This document shows, piece after piece, positions 6,813 through 14,290 of a DNA stretch of 42,298 bases. Numbering within the stretch: position 1 is the stretch's first letter; every line of letters starts with the position of its first letter. The stretch is from Solirubrobacterales bacterium 67-14 (GTDB lineage Bacteria; Actinomycetota; Thermoleophilia; Solirubrobacterales; 70-9): assembly GCA_001897355.1 (NCBI GenBank), contig MKST01000003.1, forward strand, positions 299,695-341,992, given 5' to 3'. The position numbers and the translations under genes were made by a program. The notes under the pieces are model-generated. The model saw nothing but the letters and a program-made list of their open reading frames with translations, made no database searches and was not told the origin of the DNA.

Positions 6813-7490
6813 CTAGACCTTGCGGAAGACTCCTATTACCTTGCCCATCACCTGGGCTTCGGTCGTGATGATCGGGTCCATCGTCTCGTTTTCCGGTTCG
6901 AGGCGGAAGTGGTCGGACTCCTTGTAGAAGCGTTTGACCGTGGCATCTTCGTCCCCGAGCAGGGCGACCACGATCTCGCCGTTCCTGGCTTCGGGGGCCG
7001 GGTGGACGATCACGTAGTCGCCGTCCATGATGCCGGCGTTCTTCATGCTCTCACCGCGGACCTCGAGCACGTAGTCGCCATCGGATCCGCCGATCATGTC
7101 CGGCACGTCGACGTAATCCTCGATGTTCTCCTCGGCCAGGATGCCGGGACCGGCCGAAACCCGGCCGAGCAACGGCAGGCCGGAAGGCCCGCCAGCCGCC
7201 GCGGTCGCGGCGCTGGCCACGGTGTCGACCATGTCGCGGGCGCCATCGCGCACGCTCTCCCCCGCGCTCTTGGCCTTGCCGACCAGGACCTCGAGCGCCC
7301 GGGGCTTGCTCGGATCGCGGCGCAGCACGCCCGCCTTCTCGAGGTTGGCGAGATGGACGTGCACGGTCGAAGAAGAGGTCAATCCGACTGCCTGGCCGAT
7401 CTCACGAACGGTGGGCGGATAGCCCATCTTGTCCGTGTACTTGCCTATGTAGTCGAAGATTTCGCGCTGTCTTTTGGTCAGATCAACCAC
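6813..7490 (-). CDS. lexA: LexA repressor, SOS regulator and self-cleaving protease
   Basis: LexA binds SOS boxes and cleaves itself when stimulated by RecA filaments. The GTG at 7490 follows AAGGAG by four bases and gives 225 residues. The frame continues open far upstream, but that part runs through a tRNA gene and is not coding. Residues 1-67 form the winged-helix DNA-binding domain (TKRQREIFDYI, YPPTVREIGQAVG, SSSTVHVHL). Residues about 68-105 are an Ala-rich linker longer than usual. The S24 peptidase domain has the cleavage site A113-G114, catalytic S148 (RGESM) and K186 (ATVKRF). Two SOS boxes upstream imply autoregulation. Confidence 0.96.
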   Translation of the reverse strand: MVDLTKRQREIFDYIGKYTDKMGYPPTVREIGQAVGLTSSSTVHVHLANLEKAGVLRRDPSKPRALEVLVGKAKSAGESVRDGARDMVDTVASAATAAAGGPSGLPLLGRVSAGPGILAEENIEDYVDVPDMIGGSDGDYVLEVRGESMKNAGIMDGDYVIVHPAPEARNGEIVVALLGDEDATVKRFYKESDHFRLEPENETMDPIITTEAQVMGKVIGVFRKV

Positions 7491-7546
7491 GTCGCTCCTT
7501 TTCGGCTCTCGGCCTTGCTTTCGGAAAGCGGTCCGACCCTGGGTGG

Positions 7547-7560
7547 CGAACCTGTGTTCG
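7547..7560 (-). promoter_or_regulatory. SOS box 1 of lexA
   Basis: cgaacctgtgttcg is a full match to the actinobacterial/Gram-positive LexA operator CGAAC-N4-GTTCG. It is 57 bases upstream of the lexA start. A TAGATT -10-like hexamer on the minus strand (7567-7562) adjoins it. Confidence 0.88.
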
Positions 7561-7577
7561 TAATCTAGCTCCCCGGG

Positions 7578-7591
7578 CGGACGTATGTTCG
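7578..7591 (-). promoter_or_regulatory. SOS box 2 of lexA
   Basis: cggacgtatgttcg matches CGAAC-N4-GTTCG with one change (CGGAC). Its centre is 31 bases from box 1, about three helical turns, with the -10-like TAGATT between them. Side-by-side LexA dimers could bind on one face of the DNA. Confidence 0.7.
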
Positions 7592-7683
7592 TGCCGGGCC
7601 GAAAACCGCAAGATCGCGACCGAAAACCCCGGCACCCTCTCCGCATCGGCCGGGCAGCTTCCCCTAGAATCCGCGGACCTCGG

Positions 7684-7770
7684 GCGGCTGTGGCGGAATT
7701 GGTAGACGCGCAAGCTTGAGGGGCTTGTGTCCGCAAGGACGTGGAGGTTCGACTCCTCTCAGCCGCACCA
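7684..7770 (+). tRNA. tRNA-Leu (anticodon GAG)
   Basis: An 87-nt class II tRNA with acceptor stem GCGGCTG/CAGCCGC (7684-7690 with 7760-7766), anticodon stem caagc/gcttg, loop TTGAGGG giving anticodon GAG at 7718-7720 (Leu, CUC/CUU codons), a long variable arm and a T arm with GGTTCGACTCC. The 3' CCA is encoded (7768-7770). A TAGAAT at 7665-7670 may be its -10 element. From 7592 to 7664 I see nothing else. Confidence 0.97.
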
Positions 7771-7783
7771 TACGAAGCGCTCG

Positions 7784-7810
7784 GAACCCCCTGCCCCCGG
7801 CAGGGGGTTC
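7784..7810 (+). terminator. tRNA-Leu terminator
   Basis: gaaccccctgcc (7784-7795) and ggcagggggttc (7799-7810) form a perfect 12-bp stem with a 3-base loop, 14 bases after the tRNA, followed by gtcgttt. The stretch from there to 7943 has no recognisable gene and probably holds the next gene's leader and promoter. Confidence 0.8.
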
Positions 7811-7943
7811 GTCGTTTCGGGCGGGCGACTCGTGATCGTACGGCGGGATGCTTCGTTTGCGTGGCGACAAGGTTGGGGCAAGGAGACCGCAATGACGCCC
7901 TGGGAGGTTTCCGTTCATCAGTCAACCGAAACGGGAGTCACCA

Positions 7944-9239
7944 ATGCCCAATCTCGAGTCACCCACACCGAAGTCCCCGACGCTCAACCGTTGTCTCGCC
8001 TTCCTGCTCGCGCTGTTTGGCGCGGGACTGCTGATCGGCGCCGGCACGGCTGCCGCCAGTAGCGGCTCGATCGTCTACGTCAAGGACTACGACGTCTGGA
8101 TCGCCAATGCCGACGGCAGCGGCCAGCACCAGGTCACCAAGAACGGAACCGCCGACAGCCCCTGGCGTTCGCCCTCCCAGGCCGACGACGGGACGATCGC
8201 GGCCAGCCACAACGACCAGATCGTGCGGATGAAGCAGAACGGCACCGTGCTGAATGCGATCAACCCTCCACCGTTGAAGAACTCGGTCAGCCACATGGTC
8301 GACGGCGTGCCGGTCAAGGTCGCGATCTCACCCAACGGCAAGTTGATCACCTGGGCCTTCGCCACCTACGAATGCCCGGTCGGCGTGAGCTGCGGCGCGC
8401 GCACGGTCACCGGCTACACCGCGGCGGATCGCCTCACCGATCCGTCGAAGTACGGCTCCACCTTCTTCACCGACCCCTCGTGGATCGGCAACTCGCGCAC
8501 CCTCCAGAGCGGCGGGTACGGATCCCAGGTCAACATCCACGACCTCGGGAAGGGCGAACCGGTCCACTGGTTCGACGACAGCGACTACGCCGAGAACGAC
8601 ACCGACCTCAGCGACGCGGAGCTGGCCCCGGACGGCTCGCGGCTGGCCGCGGTGCGAGGTTACGGAAACAGCACCCACATCATCTGGTACACGGTCAGCG
8701 GCAACGCCAAGCAAGGCCCGCCCCCGGCAGTGCCCACCCCGGAATGCCTGACCGGTGAGCTCGAAGGGCTCGGCGGCCCGACCTGGGCGCCGGACAGCAA
8801 GTCCCTGGCCTGGGAGGAACCGGACGGAGTCTGGCTCAAGGCCAACATCGGCGGCGCTTGCGATTCACCGCAGCCGAAGCTGCTGATCCCCGGTGGCTCC
8901 GAGCCCGACTGGGGTCCGGCGAAAGTCAACCCGGGTCCGCGAGTCGACGACCCGATCTCGGTCCGCCAGCTCAGCCTGAAGCTGAAACCGTCCCTGAAGC
9001 GGGGAGTCAGCTTCCGGGTCAAGACGCTGGGTGCCGGCCCGGTCAAGCTGCAGATCCTGCGCGGCAAGGCCGTGGTCGCCGCCGGCAACGCGAAGGCGAC
9101 GAAGGCCGGCTGGACGAAGGTCACCGCCAAGTTCACCCGGGCCGGGAAGAAGAAGCTGGCCAAGGCGAAGAAGGCGAACCTGACCGCACGTTTCCGGGCC
9201 GACGGCCGGACCGGAGACCTCGCCTTCAAGCTCAAATAG
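7944..9239 (+). CDS. Secreted TolB/PD40-type beta-propeller protein
   Basis: A 431-residue exported protein with a signal segment at about residues 17-38 (CLAFLLALFGAGLLIGAG, then TAAASS). The body has repeated propeller-like blades of the WD40-like/TolB kind, such as YVKDYDVWIANADGSGQHQV, ISPNGKLITWAF, LAPDGSRLAAV and WAPDSKSLAW, which in TolB-like proteins bind partners or glycans. The last 100 residues (from VRQLSLKLKPSLKRG) form a Lys-rich beta-sandwich-like tail with LRGKAVVA and TRAGKKKLAKAKKANLTARF, a type often found at the ends of exported proteins in Solirubrobacterales. No enzymatic residues are recognisable. It is followed by three hairpins. Confidence 0.75.
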   Translation: MPNLESPTPKSPTLNRCLAFLLALFGAGLLIGAGTAAASSGSIVYVKDYDVWIANADGSGQHQVTKNGTADSPWRSPSQADDGTIAASHNDQIVRMKQNGTVLNAINPPPLKNSVSHMVDGVPVKVAISPNGKLITWAFATYECPVGVSCGARTVTGYTAADRLTDPSKYGSTFFTDPSWIGNSRTLQSGGYGSQVNIHDLGKGEPVHWFDDSDYAENDTDLSDAELAPDGSRLAAVRGYGNSTHIIWYTVSGNAKQGPPPAVPTPECLTGELEGLGGPTWAPDSKSLAWEEPDGVWLKANIGGACDSPQPKLLIPGGSEPDWGPAKVNPGPRVDDPISVRQLSLKLKPSLKRGVSFRVKTLGAGPVKLQILRGKAVVAAGNAKATKAGWTKVTAKFTRAGKKKLAKAKKANLTARFRADGRTGDLAFKLK

Positions 9240-9250
9240 CCGCCAGATGT

Positions 9251-9304
9251 CCGGGGATCCCATGGTGACGGATCCCCGGATCCCGTCCCGCCTTCCAGGC
9301 GGGA
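9251..9304 (+). terminator. Two tandem hairpins after the propeller gene
   Basis: ccggggatcc (9251-9260) pairs with ggatccccgg (9270-9279), a perfect 10-bp stem. tcccgcct (9286-9293) pairs with aggcggga (9297-9304), a perfect 8-bp stem. Both fall within 65 bases of the stop codon. Neither has a T-run. Confidence 0.6.
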
Positions 9305-9317
9305 ACGGTTGACCAGG

Positions 9318-9349
9318 GAGGCCCGGGGCCGACATCGGCCCCGGGCCTC
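9318..9349 (+). terminator. Strong GC hairpin upstream of the lysozyme gene
   Basis: gaggcccggggccga (9318-9332) pairs with 9335-9349; allowing a 4-base loop (acat) this is a 14-bp stem. It is followed by ttgctat. It ends 18 bases before the lysozyme start, so it must either terminate the upstream transcript with the lysozyme transcript starting inside or after it, or act as a leader structure. Confidence 0.6.
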
Positions 9350-9367
9350 TTGCTATCCATTGGGGCG

Positions 9368-9991
9368 ATGCGTCGCCTCCTCCCCCTACTCATCGCCGGT
9401 ATCGCGCTGCTCTCGCTGCCCAGCCAGTCCGGCGCCGTGACCATGGCGACGACCAAGTTCGTGGCCGGCTTCGAGGGCTTCGTCTCCTGTCCCTACGCCG
9501 ACCCGGCCGGACACGCGACGATCGGCTACGGGCACCTGCTCCACTACGGGCCGCCGACCAAGGCCGACAAGCGCAAGTGGGGCTGCCTGACCCAGGCCCA
9601 GGCCCTCAAGCTGCTGCGCAAGGACCTGCGTGAGACCGAGGCGGAAGTGTTCGCCCGGATCCGGGGAGTGCGGGTGAACGCGCCGATGGTCACCGCCCTC
9701 ACGTCCTTCGCCTTCAACCTGGGGGCCGGCTATCTCGACTTCGTGCCGAAGCGGGGAACTCGCCCGGCGACCAATATCGCCCGCGCACTCCGCAACGGCA
9801 AGTACTGGCGAGCGGCGAAGCAGATGCTCTATTTCGACGGGGTGATCGTCGGCGGCAAGCGCTACGAGCTGGCCGGGCTCCAGATCAGGAGGCGCAAGGA
9901 GCACCAGCTCATGGCGAGGGGGATCCGGACGCTCAAGACCGGCAGCGCAAACACCGACGGCAACACCAGCGGCGGCCTCGGCGCCGGCTGA
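9368..9991 (+). CDS. Secreted GH24 lysozyme (T4/endolysin type)
   Basis: This 207-residue protein hydrolyses the beta-1,4 bond between MurNAc and GlcNAc. A signal peptide (residues 1-23, MRRLLPLLIAGIALLSLPSQ then SGA) is followed by the GH24 catalytic core: E36 in FVAGFEGF, D45 in YADPAGH and T51 in ATIGYGH, the Glu-Asp-Thr triad of phage endolysins. ALTSFAFNLGAG is the next conserved helix. ATG at 9368 is preferred over the in-frame TTG at 9350, which lies beside a terminator stem. There are no phage genes nearby, so this seems a domesticated or housekeeping wall enzyme rather than part of a prophage. Confidence 0.9.
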   Translation: MRRLLPLLIAGIALLSLPSQSGAVTMATTKFVAGFEGFVSCPYADPAGHATIGYGHLLHYGPPTKADKRKWGCLTQAQALKLLRKDLRETEAEVFARIRGVRVNAPMVTALTSFAFNLGAGYLDFVPKRGTRPATNIARALRNGKYWRAAKQMLYFDGVIVGGKRYELAGLQIRRRKEHQLMARGIRTLKTGSANTDGNTSGGLGAG

Positions 9992-10017
9992 CGGGCCGCA
10001 TCCCGGCCACGGCCCGT
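9991..10017. terminator. Terminator between convergent genes
   Basis: acgggccg (9991-9998) and cggcccgt (10010-10017) make a perfect 8-bp stem at the stop codon of the lysozyme gene and 20 bases past the end of the minus-strand gene at 10037. Confidence 0.55.
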
Positions 10018-10036
10018 CCCCGGTTGAGGCAGACCA

Positions 10037-10474
10037 TCAGCCGCCGGCGTCAACTCTCGCTGCCAACTGGTCGATGCGGGCGTTCACCTTGGCGATATTC
10101 GCCTTCTGCTTGCCTTCGACGTCGCCGATTTCCTCGCTCAATTCGTTGACCTTGTCGTCCAGCGTCTGGATGCCGGAGGCGTTGGCGGAAACCTGGGAGG
10201 AATCCTTTTGCTCGGCCGACTTGAGCGAGCTCTCGTCCTGCTGCTCGGCCTTGTCGGCCCGGTTCGCGGCCTTCTTCTCGACCAGCTTCGCTGCTGCGGC
10301 AGCAGCCGCGACCTTGGCCGCCGAACTGCGATCGTTCTGTTTGATCTGCTGCTCGAGCTGCGCCTGCGTGTCCTGGTTGGCGTCATTGGCGTCCTTCGCC
10401 ATGACGATCCCGACCACGCCGACGATCACCCCGATGATTGCGACCGCCAGCGCGGCTCCTGTCTTGCGATCCAT
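10037..10474 (-). CDS. Membrane-anchored coiled-coil protein (paralogue 1)
   Basis: A 145-residue protein with a short basic N-terminus (MDRKTG), one transmembrane segment (about 7-25, AALAVAIIGVIVGVVGIVM) and a long Ala/Lys/Gln/Glu-rich heptad region to the C-terminus, ending in DAGG. The start at 10474 is chosen because GGGAGG lies eight bases upstream; the open frame continues to 10558 without a better site. The coiled coil would lie outside the cytoplasm. The protein at 17727-18224 has the same design and also ends in GG. Family and function are unknown; a structural or spacer role at the envelope is inference. Confidence 0.72.
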   Translation of the reverse strand: MDRKTGAALAVAIIGVIVGVVGIVMAKDANDANQDTQAQLEQQIKQNDRSSAAKVAAAAAAAKLVEKKAANRADKAEQQDESSLKSAEQKDSSQVSANASGIQTLDDKVNELSEEIGDVEGKQKANIAKVNARIDQLAARVDAGG

Positions 10475-10638
10475 TTCACCACCTCCCCCGGGGCGGCATG
10501 CCGGCCGGGACTCGCGATTCGGACTTGACGCCGTGACTCTCGCAGCCGGCACGGACATCGAATCGCGACGAATTGGCGAGCAAGCGGACTTTCACCGCGG
10601 CCGGTCGGGCGCCGAACCGCCCGGGTAGGCTGCCTCGG

Positions 10639-11352
10639 ATGAGCACGATCGCGAAGCAGCCCAGCACTTTCGACCAGGAGATCATCCGTTGCGGAGAACC
10701 GGAGATCCAGGCCGAGATGTCGGATCCGGAACGCCTGGCGAAGATTCGCGAGGAGTTCGAGGAGGGCTTCAAGGTGATGGAGCCGGTCGGCCCCGCGGTC
10801 TGCGTCTTCGGCTCGGCCCGGACCAAGCCCGGCAACCCCGAGTACGAACAGGCCCGCCGGGTCGGCGCCGGGATCGCCCGCCGCGGATATGCGGTGATCA
10901 CCGGCGGCGGCCCCGGCTCGATGGAAGCGGCGAACCGCGGGGCCAAGGACGAGCAGGGGCTCTCGGTCGGCCTCAACATCGAACTCCCGGACGAGCAGTC
11001 GGCCAACCCGTACCTCGACATCGGCAAGGAGTTCCACTACTTCTTCGCCCGCAAGCTGATGTTCGTCCGCTACTCGTGGTCGTTCGCGATCTTCCCCGGC
11101 GGCTTCGGCACCCTCGACGAGACCTTCGAGGTGCTGACCCTGATCCAGACCGGCAAGGCCCGGCCCCACCCGGTCGTCCTGGTCGGCAGCGAGTTCTGGC
11201 AGGACTTGATCGACTGGGTCGCCAAACGGCTGGCCGGCGAAGGCCGGATAGCCCCGGCCGACATGGAGCTCTTCACGGTCTGCGACGAGGACGACGAAAT
11301 CGTCGAAAGCGCGATCCGCGGTTTCCCAGAGGTCCCTTACGGGCACGCTTGA
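10639..11352 (+). CDS. LOG-family nucleoside 5'-monophosphate phosphoribohydrolase-like protein
   Basis: The 237-residue protein has the Rossmann-like LOG (TIGR00730, formerly lysine-decarboxylase-like) fold: CVFGSART, then VITGGGPGSMEAANRGA, then FPGGFGTLDETFEVLTLIQTGK, which contains the PGGxGTxxE signature for phosphoribohydrolase activity. Plant LOG proteins release cytokinin bases from riboside monophosphates; bacterial relatives act on AMP or similar nucleotides. The ATG at 10639 (MSTIAKQP) leaves a helical N-terminal extension of about 50 residues, as in the longer subclass. An in-frame start further upstream at 10573 is less likely. It is divergent from the coiled-coil gene. Confidence 0.85.
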   Translation: MSTIAKQPSTFDQEIIRCGEPEIQAEMSDPERLAKIREEFEEGFKVMEPVGPAVCVFGSARTKPGNPEYEQARRVGAGIARRGYAVITGGGPGSMEAANRGAKDEQGLSVGLNIELPDEQSANPYLDIGKEFHYFFARKLMFVRYSWSFAIFPGGFGTLDETFEVLTLIQTGKARPHPVVLVGSEFWQDLIDWVAKRLAGEGRIAPADMELFTVCDEDDEIVESAIRGFPEVPYGHA

Positions 11353-11360
11353 CAGGAGTC

Positions 11361-11380
11361 GGGCGGGGTCCGACCCGCCC
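11361..11380 (+). terminator. Terminator of the LOG-family gene
   Basis: gggcggg (11361-11367) and cccgccc (11374-11380) form a 7-bp GC stem eight bases after the stop codon, followed by tcc and no T-run. Confidence 0.5.
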
Positions 11381-11466
11381 TCCAAGTTCAACCCGCCGAC
11401 CCACGGAACCAAATGATGGTTGGGTCGGCTCTGCAACACGGCCATTCACAGCTCAGTAAGAACGTG

Positions 11467-11480
11467 GTTATCGAGTTGTA
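11467..11480 (+). promoter_or_regulatory. Candidate ArsR-type site upstream of arsR-like gene
   Basis: gttatcgagttgta matches gttgttgacttgta at 11909-11922 at 11 of 14 positions (GTTnTnGAnTTGTA). Each copy lies shortly before a start codon, one for the regulator and one for the membrane protein/MMPL pair. A shared regulator site is inference. Confidence 0.4.
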
Positions 11481-11490
11481 AGGTGACTGC

Positions 11491-11826
11491 ATGGCCTTGC
11501 CGACCCCGTTGCCACCTGAACTGATCGAGCTGATCACGGCCCGGTTCAAGCTGCTCTCGGAGCCGATGCGGATCCGCATCCTCGACCAGCTGCGGGAAGG
11601 CGAGCAGAGTGTCGGCAGCTTGGCGGAGATCCTCGACACCAGCCAGCAGAACGTGTCGAAACACCTCCAGGCCCTGCATGGCGGTGGCGCCGTGAGCCGC
11701 CGCAAGGAGGGCAACACGGTCTTTTACGGCATCGCCGACCAAAGCCTGCTCGCGATCTGCGAGGTGGTCTGCGACAGCGTCGAGCAGCGCATCTCGGAAC
11801 TCAGCCAGATAGTCGCCGGCAGCTAG
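11491..11826 (+). CDS. ArsR-family transcriptional regulator
   Basis: The 111-residue protein is a full-length ArsR/SmtB-type winged-helix repressor: LLSEPMRIRILDQLREGEQSV for helices 2-3, LAEILDTSQQNVSKHLQAL for the recognition helix-turn-helix, and RRKEGNTVFYGIAD for the wing. The classical ELCVCDL metal motif is absent, since the recognition helix carries SQQNV. Two cysteines, C759 region excluded, occur only in the C-terminal dimerisation helix (AICEVVCDSVEQR), so sensing by thiols or a metal at that helix is possible. It precedes a small membrane protein and an MMPL exporter, with a related upstream box, and probably controls them. Confidence 0.9.
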   Translation: MALPTPLPPELIELITARFKLLSEPMRIRILDQLREGEQSVGSLAEILDTSQQNVSKHLQALHGGGAVSRRKEGNTVFYGIADQSLLAICEVVCDSVEQRISELSQIVAGS

Positions 11827-11856
11827 CGGCGCTCGTCGCCGGCCAGGCGCGGCCGC

Positions 11857-11880
11857 GGCCGATCGACCACCCGATCGGCC
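11857..11880 (+). terminator. Terminator after the arsR-like gene
   Basis: ggccgatcg (11857-11865) and cgatcggcc (11872-11880) form a perfect 9-bp stem with loop accacc, followed by ttct. It would separate the regulator transcript from the next two genes. Confidence 0.65.
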
Positions 11881-11908
11881 TTCTCGTGCTAATCTATTCC
11901 ACTACACA

Positions 11909-11922
11909 GTTGTTGACTTGTA
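11909..11922 (+). promoter_or_regulatory. Candidate ArsR-type site upstream of the MMPL operon
   Basis: gttgttgacttgta is related to 11467-11480 and abuts TATAAC (11921-11926), a -10-like hexamer. Binding here would block transcription of the small membrane protein and MMPL gene. Confidence 0.4.
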
Positions 11923-11940
11923 TAACGGACTGGAGTGATG

Positions 11941-12186
11941 ATGACATCGAGCTGTGAAACCGAGCGGTCTCGAGGCTGGTACCTCGAACGGGTCCTGTTC
12001 GCGATGGCCGGGACGGTCAGCCTGGTCGGCGGCCTGCTCGCGCTGCTCTTCTCCCCCTGGTTCGCCCTGCTGCCGGTGCTCGCCGGAGTCAACCAATGGC
12101 TCTTCGTGGTGGTCGGAGCCTGCCCCGCTTCCTATCTGCTCAGCCGGGTCACCTCGCTGAAGCCGGCCGCCGGGGTGAACCGGTGA
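11941..12186 (+). CDS. Small two-helix membrane protein (DUF2892-like)
   Basis: An 81-residue protein with two hydrophobic segments (FAMAGTVSLVGGLLALLF and FALLPVLAGVNQWLFVVVGA), then CPASYLL, close to the DUF2892/YgaP-tail pattern of small inner-membrane proteins that often sit by thiol or sulphur stress genes under ArsR regulators. GTG 11935 and ATG 11938 are alternative starts, but ATG 11941 has TGGAG at suitable spacing. Its TGA overlaps the MMPL gene's GTG start, so the two are translationally coupled. Confidence 0.75.
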   Translation: MTSSCETERSRGWYLERVLFAMAGTVSLVGGLLALLFSPWFALLPVLAGVNQWLFVVVGACPASYLLSRVTSLKPAAGVNR

Positions 12187-14285
12187 GCGGTTACGGGCCG
12201 ATCGGCCGGCTCGGGGCTTGGACGACCGAACACTTCCGGGTCGTCGCGACGGTCTGGCTGATCATCGCGATCGGCCTCGGTTTCTTCGCCCCCCGGGTCG
12301 AACATGCCCTCTCCGGGGCCGGCTGGGAAGCGACCGGCTCGGAATCGGTCGAGGTGAGAAACCTGGTCGACCAGGAGTTCGGTGGAATGTCCTCCTCGGC
12401 CTTGATGGTCGTCGTCCACAGCGACGACTCGGCCTTCGGCGACCCCGCCTTCGACCAAACCCTCCGGCAGGCCGCGGCGGTCCTCAAGGGCTCCGACGAC
12501 GTGCGTGGCGTGGTCATGCCGACCCGGAAGAGCTGGGTTTCCGCTGACCGCCACACCGCCGTGATCCAAGCCGGGGCGGCCGCCGACTCGAACCAGATGG
12601 TCCACGCGGCCGACGAGATCAAAGACGAACTGGCGGGGCTCGAAGCCGGATCCGCATCTGTTTCCCTGACCGGTTCTTCGGGCATGTGGTCGGACTTCAA
12701 CCAGGCGAACAAGGAAGCGATGATGAAGTCCGAGGTGATCTCGTGGCCGGTCACGTTGCTGATCCTCGTCCTCGCCTTCGGTTCACTGGTCGCCGCCGGC
12801 CTGCCACTGATGCTGACCATTCTCGGCCTCGTTGCCGCGGCCGGCTCGCTGTACCTCGGCGCCCAGCTCTTCGACATCTCGATCTGGGCGATGAACTTCG
12901 CGATGATGTTCGCCCTCGCCCTGGGCATCGACTACGCGCTCTTCATCGTCTACCGCTTCCGTGGGGCGTTGACCTCGAACCCGGACACCGGGCACGCGAT
13001 CGCCGAGACCATGGACACCGCGGGCAAGGCGGTCATGTTCTCCGGGGTCACCGTGCTGATCTCGCTCAGTGCGGTGCTGCTGGTCCCGAGCCCGGCCTTC
13101 CGGTCGATGGCGATCGGCGTGATGTTGGCCGTCGCCTTCGTGCTGGCCGCCTCGCTCACCTTGCTGCCCGGCGTGCTCGGCAAGCTCGGTCATCGCGTAA
13201 ACCGGTTGAGCCTGCCCTGGGTGCACCACGGCGAACATCGCTCGGCCGGCTTCGCGGCCTGGGGCGAGAGGATCTGGCGCCGCCCGCTGCTCTTCGGCGT
13301 TCCCGCACTGATGGTCCTGCTCGCGCTCTGCGTGCCCGTGCTCTCGCTGGACACCGGCATGCCCTCGATCAAGGTGGTGCCGGATCACGATGGCTCCCGG
13401 GTCGGCTACGAACAGGTTGCCGAATCGTTCGGGCCCGGCGCCCCGGGAACGCTCCAGGTGGTCGCGCCGGCCGACGAAGCCGCCACGGCGGTTCGGACGA
13501 TCGCCACCGATCCGGGCATCGCCGGGGCGATGGTCGCCGGCCAGAGCCGGGACGGCCACACGCTGATCGCGGCAACCCCGACCGTCGACCCCTCCGATCC
13601 CGCCCTCGCCGCAACCATCGACCGCCTGCGGGACGAGTTGCCGGCCGGCACCCTGGTCGGCGGCGCCGCGGCCGAGAACCACGACCTCGAAGCTGCCCTC
13701 GGCGACACCACCGCCCCGGCGATCGCGGTCGTGATGACGCTCGGCTTCCTGCTCCTGCTGGTCGCGCTCCGGGCACCGATCCTCGCCGCGATCGCGGTGC
13801 TGACCAACCTGCTGGCGGTCGGGGCGGCCTTCGGCGTCGCCCAGCTGGTCTTCCAGCAGGGGCACCTGTCCGGGCTGCTCGGTTTCGAATCCCAGGGCTT
13901 CCTCGACGCCTGGGCGCCCGTCTTCTTCTTCGCGATGGTCTTCGCGATCTCGATGGACTACTCGGTCTTCCTGCTGAGCTCGGCCCGCGAGCACTGGGAG
14001 AAGTCCGGCGATGCCAAGGAAGCCCTGGTCGGCGGCCTCGCCCACTCCGGCCGGGTGGTCTTCGCCGCGGCCGGGGTGATGGTCGCCGTCTTCTTCACCT
14101 TCGCCCTGTCCGGGCCGCTGCCCCCGCGGGAGATGGGGATCATCCTCGGGGTCGCCGTGCTGCTCGACGCGGCCCTGGTCAGGCTGCTCCTGCTACCCGT
14201 GTTGATGCGGCTGGCGGGCACGCGGCTCTGGTGGATCCCGACCTGGATCGACCGGCGCCTGCCGAAGGTCTCGTTCGGCCACTAG
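12183..14285 (+). CDS. MMPL/RND-family transporter
   Basis: The 700-residue protein is an MMPL-type member of the RND superfamily, which use the proton gradient to move lipids or hydrophobic compounds across the inner membrane. It has the expected duplication: TM1, a periplasmic domain (about 45-175), five TM helices, a second TM1-like helix and periplasmic domain (about 385-510) and five more helices. The charge-relay motif occurs in both halves: GIDYALFIVYRFR with D250-Y251 and SMDYSVFLLSSARE with D592-Y593. The GTG at 12183 overlaps the preceding stop (GTGA). An ArsR regulator upstream suggests inducible export. The substrate is unknown. Confidence 0.92.
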   Translation: MSGYGPIGRLGAWTTEHFRVVATVWLIIAIGLGFFAPRVEHALSGAGWEATGSESVEVRNLVDQEFGGMSSSALMVVVHSDDSAFGDPAFDQTLRQAAAVLKGSDDVRGVVMPTRKSWVSADRHTAVIQAGAAADSNQMVHAADEIKDELAGLEAGSASVSLTGSSGMWSDFNQANKEAMMKSEVISWPVTLLILVLAFGSLVAAGLPLMLTILGLVAAAGSLYLGAQLFDISIWAMNFAMMFALALGIDYALFIVYRFRGALTSNPDTGHAIAETMDTAGKAVMFSGVTVLISLSAVLLVPSPAFRSMAIGVMLAVAFVLAASLTLLPGVLGKLGHRVNRLSLPWVHHGEHRSAGFAAWGERIWRRPLLFGVPALMVLLALCVPVLSLDTGMPSIKVVPDHDGSRVGYEQVAESFGPGAPGTLQVVAPADEAATAVRTIATDPGIAGAMVAGQSRDGHTLIAATPTVDPSDPALAATIDRLRDELPAGTLVGGAAAENHDLEAALGDTTAPAIAVVMTLGFLLLLVALRAPILAAIAVLTNLLAVGAAFGVAQLVFQQGHLSGLLGFESQGFLDAWAPVFFFAMVFAISMDYSVFLLSSAREHWEKSGDAKEALVGGLAHSGRVVFAAAGVMVAVFFTFALSGPLPPREMGIILGVAVLLDAALVRLLLLPVLMRLAGTRLWWIPTWIDRRLPKVSFGH

Positions 14286-14290
14286 GGCCG

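Noticed and set aside
6138..6868. Open frames over the RNase P RNA region on both strands
   Set aside because: The RNA's conserved core and P1 helix explain the sequence; the frames lack any protein pattern.
7491..7925. A longer lexA start giving about 370 residues
   Set aside because: The extra frame crosses SOS boxes, the tRNA-Leu gene and its terminator. The GTG at 7490 has a ribosome-binding site and gives the normal LexA start.
9318..9991. Prophage remnant suggested by the GH24 lysozyme
   Set aside because: No holin, integrase, capsid or tail genes lie near, and the enzyme has its own signal peptide; a chromosomal wall enzyme is simpler.
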